From Cristatella mucedo (lineage: Eukaryota; Bryozoa; Phylactolaemata; Cristatellidae): DNA of 64,000 bases. Position 1 is the stretch's first letter; the number at the start of each line of letters is the position of its first letter. The stretch covers positions 221,501 through 285,500 of the forward strand of contig WPIO01000173.1 of assembly GCA_009760855.2 (NCBI GenBank), written 5' to 3'. This document shows positions 32,380 to 43,300 of the stretch, one piece after another. The notes under the pieces were generated by a model. The model had not been told where the DNA came from. It did no database searches and was given only the letters and a program-made list of their open reading frames with translations. A program made the translations under genes and the position numbers.

Positions 32380-32609
32380 TTCCTATTGCACGAATTTTGA
32401 CCTGCTTCAGTGCCTAAATTATTTCTTTGTGTGCCCCTTGTTCACTTAAAGCGAGTACAGTATTTCCTTGTTCGTAGTATCAAGGTATTTAGATGATAAT
32501 AATGGGTAATCATGGCTAACCCAATGGTATTTCCACGGGCATTGAACTAGCCAAATTTTTAATTTAGCTTGCTATATGAAGGCAATGCGTAAAGCAACAT
32601 TTGAAAGTC

Positions 32610-32822
32610 CGTCCTAATAATAATAATATTATATTAACACACACGTGATAACGTGCCCTCCAAGAACTCAATCTCTTTCTAGGCGCTTTACATGTGCTGC
32701 AAAGGAAGCACGATCAAACGATGAGTGGTATCGCGATTTGTAAAGCATTAATAACATGGTTAGGGGTGACAGGCACAGGTCAGCCTGCAAGTGCGGTTAG
32801 TGGCAATTGCATAAGTGCGGCC
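32610..32822 (-). mobile_element. LINE A 3' end
   Basis: AAT-like tail, hairpin (CTTTCTAGGCGCTTTACAT) and 3' UTR with ACATGGTTAGGGGTGACA. Confidence 0.8.
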
Positions 32823-33399
32823 ATCTTTCCATGTAAAATAATGCTAACCTATACACCTTCGTAAGTAATAACTCTTTAATTGGTGGTATAGAGGCGCCTA
32901 GATGTAATATCAGAGACCTTTAGAGCTAGAGTTATGGTTCGCCATATCAAGCTTCAGGTGCGTCGGGGCGGTGTGACTGCTGATTGGCAGCAGAGCCAGG
33001 CCAACGTGTGAACAAGTCGAAAGTCTTCTTTTTTCATAACCGCAGTCTACGATACCATGTGCGAGCGTTAAATTATTTAGTTCCAACATGCCGCACTGGT
33101 TTAGCCCAGTAACCTATTTTTTGGCCAAGCTAGGTCCGGTCACCTTCACCTTCAGCGAACTTGTAGTAATTGCCGGGAACAAAGCTACTCCGTTCGTAGG
33201 AACTGGCGACGGACTCGATGAGCCGGCTTGGACTAAAGAAGATTTCATCTGGGCATGCCCACTATTCAAGGCCCGACGTACGGAGTACGGTCAATGAAGC
33301 CCATGTAGCCGCTTCGGCGATAAATAAACTACGGCGCCAGCACAAAATCTAGGTGGTGGCAACTTAGGGGTGCAACGTCATCGCACGTAAGCCACGTTG

Positions 33400-33400
<1 letters not shown>
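32823..33400. other. Unassigned stretch
   Basis: A 69-codon frame at 33088-33297 has no recognisable motif; it may be a relic of a retroelement Pol or a chance frame. Confidence 0.3.

Positions 33401-33463
<63 letters not shown>
33401..33463. repeat. GA microsatellite
   Basis: (GA)n, about 29 units. Confidence 0.95.
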
Positions 33464-34425
33464 AGGTTTGCAGCATCATTTGTATGGCACTTTCCGTATA
33501 AGAGCGCCCACTAACCGTAGCTATGTAGCAGACGAAGGCTGACCACCGAATGGACCGACTTGAGTAGCATACACATTTCTTGCTGTGGCTTGGCCATGGA
33601 GAGCGGACCGCCACCAGACATTTGGTGACATCTAGCAAGGAGAGGAGTGGAGACCAATGCGATCGCACCTACGTGAGCGACCGGCTCCGACCAAGCTATG
33701 ACCAAACTTGCCACTTCAGCGGGCTAGCTAGTGCCTCGGGGAGAGACGACGTTGTGGATTTTTTCTTCGAAAGTTGCAGGCAGAAGGTTTTTTCAAGTGC
33801 GCCATTTTAAGGACCCAATGGACACGTCGCGATGTTACTTTAACGTTGAACGATTTTGCATCGAACTTGAGCATGAGCGAGCTCTGGGGCTACGTTAGTT
33901 GAGAGGGCAGATTCGAGGTCGGATGTTTCAGCTGTAGACAGGCCTCTAGCACGCGCCAGCCAGCTGCTCAATTTAATGGGCGGCGCAGAAGAACTCATCG
34001 GCAGAAAACACCCTTGCCCATCGTTAGAAAGCCAGTGGGAGCAGCAGCAAGGTGAGACGTGAAGAGCTTAAAGCGAGCTGGGATGGTATAGGACTCTGAA
34101 ATAGGCTGTGGTATTTCGGCCTGTAGCCTCGGTTTGCTATCCAAAGTATGGAAGCGGCTGATTGATGTCGGCCAGTCTGTTAACCTCGGGCGCAACCGTG
34201 TACACAAAGAATGGTCTGGAGAGTTTTCGGCATTGAAGCTAGACTGAGTCGCTCATCCGATAGTCAAATGACTGTAGTAATTAATTACCGGAACGGCCCA
34301 TGGTGCCGGGCCAATTACCACGAAGCTCTCGTCCCACCGTCCCGGATAGTATTTTTAGAGTAGGGTGACGCTCGCTCAGCACCAACGCCTTCGTGTCGCA
34401 TACACTGGGATATATCATTAAAAAC
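33464..34425. other. Unassigned stretch
   Basis: Higher GC than neighbours, with only short overlapping frames and no domain recognised. Confidence 0.3.
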
Positions 34426-34560
34426 CTATCATGTATTGTATAGACTCGTAAGAAAATTTAATCTTAATTCAAATGCCTCACATATGCCTCTAGGCTCTAT
34501 CCCTGCGACCTCAGCCAGACTTTGATAAATGCCAGCAGCTTAAGCACCGACAGACTTGTT
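34426..34560 (-). mobile_element. SINE-1 copy, diverged
   Basis: On the minus strand: TGCTTAAGCTGCTGG (A-box region), AGTCTGGCTGAGGTCGCAGG, AGGCATATGTGAGGCATTTG and a degraded LINE-like tail. Confidence 0.65.
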
Positions 34561-35017
34561 TTCTCCTGGAACGAGACAGGCTGTGCATGCCACGAAACAC
34601 CAGAGCAAGCGGAAGGAGAATTCGGCTGTCACCACCGAACACGGTCGTTTAGCACCGGTCGATCTTATCATGCGTTTGTGCATTTGTGTGCATGCGCGTG
34701 GCACCGGCGTAGGGATTTGACACTGCGAGATGGAATTAGTCCGATGCAGTGAAACGAGTGATCGCCATCGTGCTCGAAGCGGCCCTTAGTGTTCCTGCCT
34801 TTTCTGAAAGTGACGATGAAGCACGATTCTTACGGTGAAGAATCTTAGTCCGGGGAGTTAAAGTCGTTGCGAACGTGTTAGCAGTTCCAAGTTTTACGGT
34901 TAGGGTTTCGGTGCCGGTTCTTCGGGCCCTCCATCTATTTCAGTTTCACCCCGGAATGCAAGTACCCTCAGTACCCTCAAAGGGCCACTCGTGGAGCCGC
35001 TAGCGAATCCTGAACCA
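34561..35017. other. Unassigned stretch
   Basis: No gene recognised. Confidence 0.3.
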
Positions 35018-36065
35018 GTGTGCTAGTAGGCTGGCTCACAGCTAAGCCAATCGCGAGACGAGGATTCTTTCTTCGCTCAGCCTTGTATTGCCCTCTGCTC
35101 CCACCCATTGAGGAACTCTCTCTGCTTGGTTTGGATCGCTGTTCAGCTACTTCTCTGACTGGTACCGCGTTTATATTTCAGAAAGACTTATTTTCTTGTG
35201 AGTTCCTTTATTGCGAAATGTCTGGGGATTCTATTCGGTAGCATTGATTGTGAGTTTACCAAGGACGCTCTCATTCGTCGGCTGGCCGTAGTGTACAATC
35301 GTTCAGGCTAGAGGTACCGGCCGGTCCAGGTATTTAGGTCAGTACTGCCGTGGTTAAATTTTTTAGCTTGAAGAGCTCATCACGAGCGCTCGCAGCTGGT
35401 GTCCTAAACTCCAAAACGGATAGCATGCGAGAGCAAGCGAATAACACGTTATCATAACGGCACTATCCACTATCCGGATGCTAGCTGCTCCCTCTCCCGT
35501 GGACAAGTGGACGATGCAGAAAGTAGTTCGCTGAAAGTAGTTCTCGGCGAGTCATGTGGCTTACACGACCACGCTTCACTAGTTGCAATTAAATCAAGCT
35601 TTTGTTAGCTGATACCGCTCGACTGCACTGCCCGACGAGCAAGAGAGCAGCTCGCCCGTCGGCCAGGGGGAGTGGGTCGAGCCTGGCAGGAGCAGGGCAA
35701 CAGCACTTAGTGGGTCCCTGTGATTCGTCCTTCATATGCTTATGCATGCTGACCCTGTGCAGGTCACCCCTAACCATGTTATTAATTTTGTTTGCTTTTT
35801 AAGCATGATATTACTCACCATTCAATTGCATTTCCCTTTGCAGCAAATCTAAAGCGCCTAGAGAGAGATTGAGTTCTCGGAGGGCACTTTATCAAGTACA
35901 TTAATAATATTATTGTTACTATTATTGTGGGCGCTGCCCGAGCAGCAAGACTACCAGCTCTGGGGTAGGCGACGAGGTGCTTTCCCGAATCTAAGGTGCT
36001 TGCCCTTATTTTAGGGACCCGATTAATTTTAAAGGTGCATTCTTTTATGGTGCCACTACCCGGTG
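35018..36065 (+). repeat. Repeat R, copy 1 (about 0.83 kb unit)
   Basis: Unit from GTGCTAGTAGGCTGGCTCAC to TTATGGTGCCACTA, interrupted by a LINE A insertion at 35703-35930. It shares long blocks with the array at 38960-43300: CATTCGTCGGCTGGCCGTAG, CAGGTATTTAGGTCAGTACT, CTCGCCCGTCGGCCAGGGGG and CAAGACTACC...GAGGTGCTTTCC. No coding frame; function unknown. Confidence 0.8.
35703..35930 (+). mobile_element. LINE A 3' end inside repeat R
   Basis: Starts in the codons for FSGSL, then stop, 3' UTR, hairpin and a short ATT tail. Sits between the AGGGGGAGTGG block and the GCAAGACTACC block of repeat R. Confidence 0.85.
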
Positions 36066-36231
36066 CGAAACCATCGTTCTCCAAGGTCAGATTTACTAAT
36101 GGAGCCACAGAAACCACACCTATTGCTATTATATTTAGATCGGAATAAATTGGATAGGTCAGTTTATTTAAAAATCATAGTATAACCTATAACGCCCAAC
36201 AGCTCATCGAGTGTTTATAAGGTAATATCTA

Positions 36232-36785
36232 CACTGGCTACCAGTCAAGCGACGGATCAACTCTAAAATTGGGTCACTCACTTTTAGGTCACTTCATTCT
36301 TTGGCTCCCGCCTATCTCTCAGATCTACTCCCCCACCAGGCCAAGCATCGTACCACCCGCTTTTCGGAATCCAACAGTTTACCACTACCTCATACAAACC
36401 TGAAATCCTTTGGATACCGTGCATTTAGTTCGTGTGCTCCCAAAGCTTGGAACTCCCTCCCGACTTTCGTCAGAACATCCCCTGACGTGACCTCATTTAA
36501 CGAGAAAAAAAACACCTATTTATGACCGCATTTAGTGGGTCCCTGTGATTCGTCATTGATGTGCTTACGCGTGCCGACACTGTGCATGCTGCCACTAAAC
36601 ACATTTGTATGCTGACCCTGAGCGTGTCACCCCTAACCACATTATTCATGTTGTTTATCAAGCGTGATATTACTCAGAATTCAATCGCGTTTCCTTTTGC
36701 AGCAAATGTAAAGTACCTAAAAAGAGATTGAGTTCTCTGAGAGCGCTTTATCAAGTGAATTAATATTAGTATTACTATCATTACT
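36232..36785 (+). mobile_element. LINE A 3' part
   Basis: Starts at the WLPVKRRI region (CACTGGCTACCAGTCAAGCG) and runs through APAYLSDLLPHQAKHRTTRF, stop, 3' UTR, hairpin and an ATT-like tail. Confidence 0.85.
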
Positions 36786-36902
36786 ATTTCGTAGCTTATC
36801 TTACCTCTAACCTAAGCGGTCCAGTGAGATGCTGGCCTCTTGAAAGCACCATTGTAAGAAGTGTCAGAAATTATTGTTTGACGTTCCCCGTTGTAATTAC
36901 AG

Positions 36903-37002
36903 TAACATGGCCAGTCATGACCTAGTTTTGAGAGTGCATGACCTTATGTTGGAGGCGATTGTTAGCCAGCGGCGTAAAGGAAATAAAGGATTAGCTTATC
37001 AG
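36903..37002 (+). CDS. Candidate exon, 32 codons
   Basis: Bounded by an acceptor-like TTGTAATTACAG and a donor-like CAG/GTAGGC. Inside, an ATG at 36907 opens MASHDLVLRVHDLMLEAIVS and QRRKGNKGLAYQ to the donor in phase 0. Could be a first coding exon of an unknown gene. Only splice-like borders support it, and no homologue is recognised. Confidence 0.2.
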
Positions 37003-37309
37003 GTAGGCATATTTGAAAGGCTGCATAAGTTGTCAATCGGCTATAATAACATCATCTAGCTGCCATAAAGGGTCAATATTTGTAGGGCTCAAACCAACGA
37101 TACGTGTCTTCAAGTACGAACGCCCTACTCCTGGGCCTACACTTAGAACACAACGATGCTGGTGCTACAAACATGTAGCACCTCAGCAGCCGTGAAATAT
37201 CGACACCTCCACTTAAACGATGTCGACTTTTCAATAAGTTATTCCTAAGTTATTTATAGATTCGCTCCAAGATTGTACTGCTTGCGGCTCGCTGAGTCAC
37301 GTTTGTTAC
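37003..37309. other. Unassigned stretch
   Basis: No feature recognised. Confidence 0.3.
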
Positions 37310-38685
37310 ATGTCACTACCCGAAGCACTTGTCTCAATCTTGCTTCGCGACGAACATGATGGAATCTATCGCTTCAATTTCTGGGGGAAAATAAAAGCGT
37401 ACATTACGTGAACCGGCTTACTTTGAAACGCAGGTTCCCGGAACTAGCTGAAGGAAACATAGTATGAGCCAGTTTTGTGCACAAAAGCACTCACGTAAAA
37501 GACACACCTTGAAAAATTAGAAATAAGAAAAATAGAAATTAGAATGAGAGAGAAATCGGAAAGAATTAGAAGGAAAAATTTAAGAAAAATAGAAAGAAAA
37601 GAGCCAAACACCTCAGCCCAGCTAGAGCTTTTCAAAGACATTGCAGATTAAACGCTTGCTAGATATTTTTGTACCAATGACTCAGATTGGCATAGGACCC
37701 ACAAAGTCCTACTTAAAATCCTTTTTCTAGTCATTATCTCTTTCTTGGCGCGGCTGTCCGCGATTCAATCTTCAGTCAGCTTATCGCAAATGCTGCGTAG
37801 CATGTGCGGCGACGGATGTCAGTAAGGAAAAGTAAATCCTAGCTCATTAAACAGCCTCTTTTTATTGCGACAGAAGAGACTTTACGGCTATCACCACCGC
37901 TTCAAGTGGCGATAAATATTCGCCCAAGGCAGGAATTGAACCCACCACCTCGGGACCGAGGTCATGAAAGCAAACACTTTACCTAGTGTGCCATCAAGGC
38001 TCACCAAATGTCTCAATGCTAGTGCTTGGCGCCAGCGAGTTTTATATTTATTGTCAGTGAGATTTATTCTGACCTTCGGCTTCGCTGGCTAAATTACTGC
38101 TTTAATTTATGGGGAGAATAAATGAGTACACTACGTGAACGGGCTTACTTGTAACCACAGATTCTCGGAACTAGCTCAAGGAAAACTACTGCGCCCCACA
38201 TTCGTACACAAACGCACACGTAAACGACACACCTAGAAAAATTATAAAGAATTAAAAATTGGAAAACTTGAAATCAGAGTTAGAAAGCAAAATAAAAAGA
38301 AAGCAAAGAACATATAAATTGGAAAACTTGAAATAAGAATTAGAAAGAAAAATAGAAAAAGAAAGAAAAGAGCAAACACCTCTGCACAGCCCCGAGCTTT
38401 CCAAAGAAATTGGAGATTGAAAATTTGCTAGATATTTCTATAGCAATGATTATCATTGACATAGCACCCACAAAGACCCACTTAAAATCCTCTTTCTAGT
38501 CCTTATTCATTCCCTCTATCGCGGCTTTCTGAATTCGATCTGCCGTCAGCTTATCGCACCTGCTGTGTAGCGCCTGCAGCGACGCAATGCTACTGGTTGG
38601 CGCCGACGAGTTTCATTTTCAGTGTCAGCGAGACTTGTTTTCACCTTCGGCTTCGCTGGCGCAATTACTGCCTCAGGTGCCCTGT
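37310..38685. repeat. Tandem duplication, unit about 0.57 kb
   Basis: Two-plus units in direct tandem. A CTTCGGCTTCGCTGGC landmark lies at 38074 and 38646, with a degraded counterpart near 37340. Other paired blocks are TAGAAAGAAAAGAGC-type A-rich segments (37590 and 38360), ACTTAAAATCCT (37710 and 38480) and TCAGCTTATCGCA (37777 and 38546). The first unit is lengthened by a SINE-2 insertion. Confidence 0.75.
37821..38007 (-). mobile_element. SINE-2 copy with target duplication
   Basis: Matches 18081-18265 on the minus strand, including a B-box-like GGTTCAATTCC and GACCTCGGTCCCGAGG-type region. ATGTC on both sides (37816-37820 and 38008-38012), and comparison with the unoccupied site in the next tandem unit confirms the borders. 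Confidence 0.8.
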
Positions 38686-38689
38686 GGTT

Positions 38690-38940
38690 CACTTGAGCCA
38701 GAGGCGAAGCCACGGCTGGAGCGCCGGGTCTGGGGTGGACGGAGCCAGATCCCCCGTGTCGTGCAGCCTGACGGAGAAGCCTGGCGTGTACTGCCGCCTG
38801 ACCAAGCACCAAGAGTCCGGTAGCCGCCCGACCGACCGACCGACAGGTTTTCCGACTCGGCTCCATCCTACCAGGGGGAAGGGTGACAGCTGCCCATTCC
38901 TGCTAACCCCTGGCTTCGCCTCTGCTTGAGGCGACCAGTC
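38690..38940. other. GC-rich island
   Basis: GC-rich stretch with a CCGACCGACCGACCG run. Open frames on both strands look incidental. Lies between two tandem-repeat families. Confidence 0.4.
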
Positions 38941-39182
38941 CTCTCATAGGTATTATCTCAAAAGTTAGCAAGCACAAACTTTGCGTCTGATAAGGATGCA
39001 TTCATTCGTCGGGTGGCTGTATTATCCAATCGTTCAGGCTATAGATACCAGAGGATCCGGGTATTTAGGTCAGTACTGTGGCTGTTAATGTTTTCAGCTT
39101 GAAAAGCTGACCGCAAGTGCTCGCAGCAGGTGTCTGAGACTCCAAAACGCATATCCTGCAAGAGCAAGCGAATAGCAAGTCA

Positions 39183-40442
39183 CACCTTGCTAGTAAGTTC
39201 CAGTCTGGCTTTAGAGCTAATCACTCCACAGAGTCAGCATTGCTTCGGGTATACAACGACCTACTTAGGAATGCAGACATGGTTAGAGTGTCTCTTCTTG
39301 TTTTGCTCGATCTTTCGGCAGCTTTTGATACCATCGATCACAAAGTACTTCTAGAGCGCCTCTCATCTCGCCTGGGCATCACTGGCACTGCTCTGCAGTG
39401 GTTCAGGTCCTATCTCAGTGGGAGACTCCAGAGTGTTGACGTGAATGGACAAAGATCATCTGAAGTACCTCTAAAATATGGAGTACCTCAGGGCTCTGTG
39501 CTAGGTCCGGTCCTTTTCACCGTTTATACTCTCCCTCTCGCTGATGTGATTGCCAAGCACAATCTAGGCTTTCACTTCTATGCGGATGACACTCAGTTGT
39601 ACCTTTGCTTTGATCCCTCCCAGCCTTCGAGCACCTCAAATTCTCTCAACTCACTTGCTGCGTGCATTGATGACATCCGATCATGGATGGCAGCAAATTT
39701 TCTAAAACTTAACGATGATGAAACTAACTTACTAGTTATGGGCAAACCTAGTGTTATTCAGAAATTGGAAAGGCTGACTTTCAAAATTGGCTCTGCCAGC
39801 ATATCTCCAGTTGCATCAGCTCGAAATCTAGGTGTCATATTCCAAAGCGACCTCTCGTTAGACGACCACATCAGCTCCACAGTCAAATCAGCCTATTTTC
39901 AGCTTCGTAACATTGCTAAAATTAGGGCTTGTTTAGATAAGGATACCACGTCCAAGTTGGTCCATGCATTCGTGACATCTCGTCTCGACTTCTGCAACTC
40001 ACTGCTTACTGGCCTACGAGCATGCGCGATCAGGCGATTGCAGCTGGTGCAAAACTCTGCAGCTAGGCTTGTCTGTCGTGAGCGTCGCCGTTGCCACATT
40101 ACTCCACGTCTCGCCGACCTGCACTGGTTACCAGTCAAGCAACGGATTGACTTCAAGGTTTTGTCGCTCACTTTTAGGTCTCTTCATTCTATGGCTCCAG
40201 CCTATCTTTCAGATATACTACCCCATCAGGCAAAGCATCGTACCACTCGCTTTTCGGAATCCAACAGTCTAGAAATACCTCGTACAAACCTTAAATCCTT
40301 TGGAGACCGTGCATTTAGCTCGTATGCTCCCACAGCCTGGAACTCCCTCCCGACCTGCATCAGAACATCCCCTGACCTGACCACATTTAAAAGAAACTTA
40401 AAAACATACCTATTTAGGACAGCATTTAGTGGGTCCTTGTGA
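39183..40442 (+). CDS. LINE A ORF2 fragment, reverse transcriptase
   Basis: RNA-dependent DNA polymerase that would copy the element RNA at a nicked target. The frame is open from the insertion border to TGA at 40440-40442. Counting from Leu at 39240 as residue 1: motif A LLDLSAAFDTIDH (Asp24, Asp30), motif B GVPQGSVLGP (81-90), catalytic box FYADDTQLY (Tyr114-Asp117), then NFLKLNDDETNLLVMGK, LGVIFQSDLSLDDH and a thumb/C-terminal region ending FSGSL. The endonuclease and N-terminal RT parts are missing because of 5' truncation, and no native ATG begins the frame. The piece cannot be autonomous, but the lack of stops over 400 codons shows it inserted recently. Confidence 0.9.
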   Translation, partial: HLASKFQSGFRANHSTESALLRVYNDLLRNADMVRVSLLVLLDLSAAFDTIDHKVLLERLSSRLGITGTALQWFRSYLSGRLQSVDVNGQRSSEVPLKYGVPQGSVLGPVLFTVYTLPLADVIAKHNLGFHFYADDTQLYLCFDPSQPSSTSNSLNSLAACIDDIRSWMAANFLKLNDDETNLLVMGKPSVIQKLERLTFKIGSASISPVASARNLGVIFQSDLSLDDHISSTVKSAYFQLRNIAKIRACLDKDTTSKLVHAFVTSRLDFCNSLLTGLRACAIRRLQLVQNSAARLVCRERRRCHITPRLADLHWLPVKQRIDFKVLSLTFRSLHSMAPAYLSDILPHQAKHRTTRFSESNSLEIPRTNLKSFGDRAFSSYAPTAWNSLPTCIRTSPDLTTFKRNLKTYLFRTAFSGSL

Positions 40443-40673
40443 TTCGTCCTCGATGTGCTTATGCGTGCTGACACTGTTCATGCTGCCACTAACCACATTT
40501 GGATGCTGACCCAGTGCATGTAACCCCTAACCATGTTATTCATTTTGTTTGTTTTTCAAGCATGATTTTACTTACTATTCTATTGCGTATCACTTTGCAG
40601 CAAATGTAAAGCGCCTAGAAAGAGATTAAGTTCTCTGAGGGCGCTTTATCAAGTGCAATATTATTATTATTAT
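39183..40673 (+). mobile_element. LINE A, youngest and longest intact RT copy
   Basis: A 5'-truncated insertion of about 1.49 kb flanked by AAGTCA on both sides (39177-39182 and 40674-40679), a 6-base target duplication in repeat R. It contains one uninterrupted frame, 3' UTR, the GCGCC...GGCGC hairpin and an ATT tail. Family: L2/CR1-like LINE, judged by RT motifs, C-terminal region and short-repeat tail. Confidence 0.95.
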
Positions 40674-41502
40674 AAGTCATCAGAACGACGCTGTCTGCTT
40701 TTCGGACGCTATAAACTCGCTCTCAGGTGGACAAGTGGACAACGCAGGAGGAGAGTAGTTCGCCGCTAGGCTAGCGGGTCATACGACCACAGTTCACCCG
40801 TTGCAATTAAATCAAGCGTTAGTTAGCTGATCCTGCACGACTACACTGCCTAACGAGCAGGAGATCAGCTCGCCCGTCGGCCAGGGGGAGTGGCTCAAGC
40901 CTGGCTGGAGCAGGACAAAATTGTGTACTAGCCGTGCTGCAAGACTACCGGCTCTGGGCAGGCAACAAGGTGCTTTCCTGCACCTAAGGTGCTTTCCCTT
41001 TTTTTTTAGAGACCAATCAATTTCAAAATTGCCTCATCTTATGGTGCCACTAACCAATACTAAAGTAGTGTGCTTGTAGGCTGGCTCACCACTAAGCCGA
41101 TCGTGATACGAAGATTCATTCATCGCTCCGCCCCCTACTGCCCTTAGCTTCCACCCTCAGGGGAACTCCCTCGGCCTAGTTAGGCTCTCCGTTCACCTCC
41201 ATCTACAGCTGGTATCGCGTTGATATTTCCGCACGACTAACTATCGGGTGAGTTCCTTCGTTGCAAAATGTGCAGGGATTCTATTCCGTCGCGTTGATTG
41301 TGTGTCTGCCAAGGATGCATTCATTCGTCGGCCGGCTGTGTTGTCCAACCGTTCGGGCTATAGGTACCTGAGGATCCAGGTATCTAGGTCAGTACTGCTG
41401 TAGGTAACGTTTTCAGCTTGAAGAGCTCATCGCGAGCTATCGCAGCTCACCCGTCGGCCAGGGGGAGTGGTGTGAGTCTGGCTGGAGGAGGGCAACATTG
41501 TG

Positions 41503-42358
41503 GGTAATAATAATAATAATATTGCACTTGATAAAGCGCCCTCAGAGAACTTAATCTCTTTCTAGGCGCTTTACATTTGCTGCAAAGTGATACGCAATAG
41601 AATAGTAAGTAAAATCATGCTTGAAAAACAAACAAAATGAATAGCATGGTTAGGGGTTACATGCACTGGGTCAGCATGCAAATTTGGTTAGTGGCAGCAT
41701 GAACAGTGTCAGCACGCATAAGCACATCGAGGACGAATCACAAGGACCCACTAAATGCTGTCCTAAATAGGTATGTTTTTAAGTTTCTTTTAAATGTGGT
41801 CAGGTCAGGGGATGTTCTGATGCAGGTCGGGAGGGAGTTCCAGGCTGTGGGAGCATACGAGCTAAATGCACGGTCTCCAAAGGATTTAAGGTTTGTACGA
41901 GGTATTTCTAGACTGTTGGATTCCGAAAAGCGAGTGGTACGATGCTTTGCCTGATGGGGTAGTAAATCTGAAAGGTAGGCTGGAGCCATAGAATGAAGAG
42001 ACCTAAAAGTGAGCGACAAAACCTTGAAGTCAATCCGTTGCTTGACTGGTAACCAGTGCAGGTCGGCGAGACGTGGAGTAATGTGGCAACGGCGACGCTC
42101 ACGACAGACAAGCCTAGCTGCAGAGTTTTGCACCAGCTGCAATCGCCTGATCGCACATGCTGGTAGGCCAGTAAGCAGTGAGTTGCAGAAGTCGAGACGA
42201 GATGTCACGAATGCATGGACCAACTTGGACGTGGTATCCTTATCTAAACAAGCCCTAATTTTAGCAATGTTATGAAGCTGAAAATAGGCTGATTTGACTG
42301 TGGAGCTGATGTGGTCGTCTAACGAGAGGTCACTTTGGAATATGACACCTAGATTTCG
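41503..42358 (-). mobile_element. LINE A, young copy in inverted orientation
   Basis: Starts with the tail, hairpin and 3' UTR and ends in the codons for ARNLGVIFQSDLSLDDH. The coding part is intact (C-terminal residues as in 39183-40442, with only a couple of differences such as Pro for Arg and Leu for Ile). The open frame runs on through the 5' border into repeat R (41738-42415), so the apparent start MGKHLVACPRAG is flanking sequence. Confidence 0.95.
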
Positions 42359-42915
42359 AGCTAGCCGTGCTGCAAGACTACCGGCTCTGGGGCAGGCGAC
42401 GAGGTGCTTTCCCACACTTAAGGTGCTTTCCCTTTTTTTTTTTTAGAGCCCCGATTAGTTTCAAAGGTGCCTCATCTTATGGTGCCACTAACCAATACTA
42501 TAGCAGTGTGCTTCGATGCTGGCTCACAGCTGAGCCAATCGCGATACACAGATTATTCTATCGCTCCCCCCCCCGTAATGCCCGCAGCTCCCGCCCGGAG
42601 CTCGCTCAGTTCGGTTAGGCTCGCTGTTCAATTGCATTTGCAGCTGGTATAGAGTTTATATTTCCGCATAACTAATTTCCGGATGAGTTCCTTCGATGCG
42701 AAATGTGCAGGGACTCTATTCGGTCGCGTTGATTGTGTGGCTGCCAAGGATGCTATTATTAGTCCGCTGGCCGTAGTGTCGTGGCGGTTCAGGCCAGCTG
42801 TACCCGGAGCTCCAGGTATTTAGGTTACTGCTGTAGTGGTTTACGTTTCCAGTTTGAAAAGCTGAACGCGAGCGCTCGGCTTGCTCCTGATGTCTGAGTC
42901 TCCAAAACGGATAGC

Positions 42916-43261
42916 TTCCCAAAGCCTGGAACTCACGCCCGACTTGTGTGACATCGTTCCCTGCCTTGACCATGTCCAAATAGAACTTTAGAACGCACAT
43001 ATTTATAAGAGCATTTAGTGGGTCCCTGTAATTCGTATTAATGTGCTTATGCGTGCAGACATTGTCTACACTGCAACTAACCACATATGCACGCTGACCC
43101 TGTGCTGTCACCCCTAACCGTGTTATTCGTGTTGTCCATTAAGCATGATATCCACTCACCATTCAATCGCGTTTCCCGTGTGAACAATTTAAAAGCGCCT
43201 AGAAAGAGCTTGAGTTATGAGAGGGCGCTTTATCTAGTGTATTATTATTGTTATTATTTTT
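42916..43261 (+). mobile_element. LINE A 3' end in repeat R with target duplication
   Basis: Starts at the AWNSRPTC region and ends in an ATT-like tail. ATAGC at 42911-42915 and 43262-43266 is the target duplication; repeat R copy 1 shows the empty site. More diverged than its two neighbours, so an older insertion. Confidence 0.85.
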
Positions 43262-43300
43262 ATAGCGCGAGAGAGCAAGCCAAAACAAGTTATCAGAAGT

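Larger units (their letters stand above)
38960..43300 (+). repeat. Repeat R tandem array with three LINE insertions
   Basis: Successive R segments: 38960-39182 + 40674-41068; 41069-41502 + 42359-42505; 42506-42915 + 43262-43300. Full units are near 0.83 kb. The middle one is shorter because CGCAGCT...GAGCAGCT sequence is missing, as from recombination between short repeats. Shared landmarks: GGCTGGCTCAC, CAGGTATCTAGGTCAGTACT, GTCGGCCAGGGGGAGTGG, TGCAAGACTACCGGCTCTGG. No protein frame survives outside the LINEs. Confidence 0.8.

Noticed and set aside
33378-33668. 96-codon minus-strand gene
   Set aside because: Its C-terminus is a (GA)n microsatellite and the rest has no recognisable motif.
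38546-38929. Overlapping frames in a GC-rich island
   Set aside because: Open on both strands because of high GC; no domain and no splice support.
41738-42415. 225-residue gene starting MGKHLVACPRAG
   Set aside because: Chimera of repeat R flank and a 5'-truncated LINE A insertion; the start codon is not part of the element.
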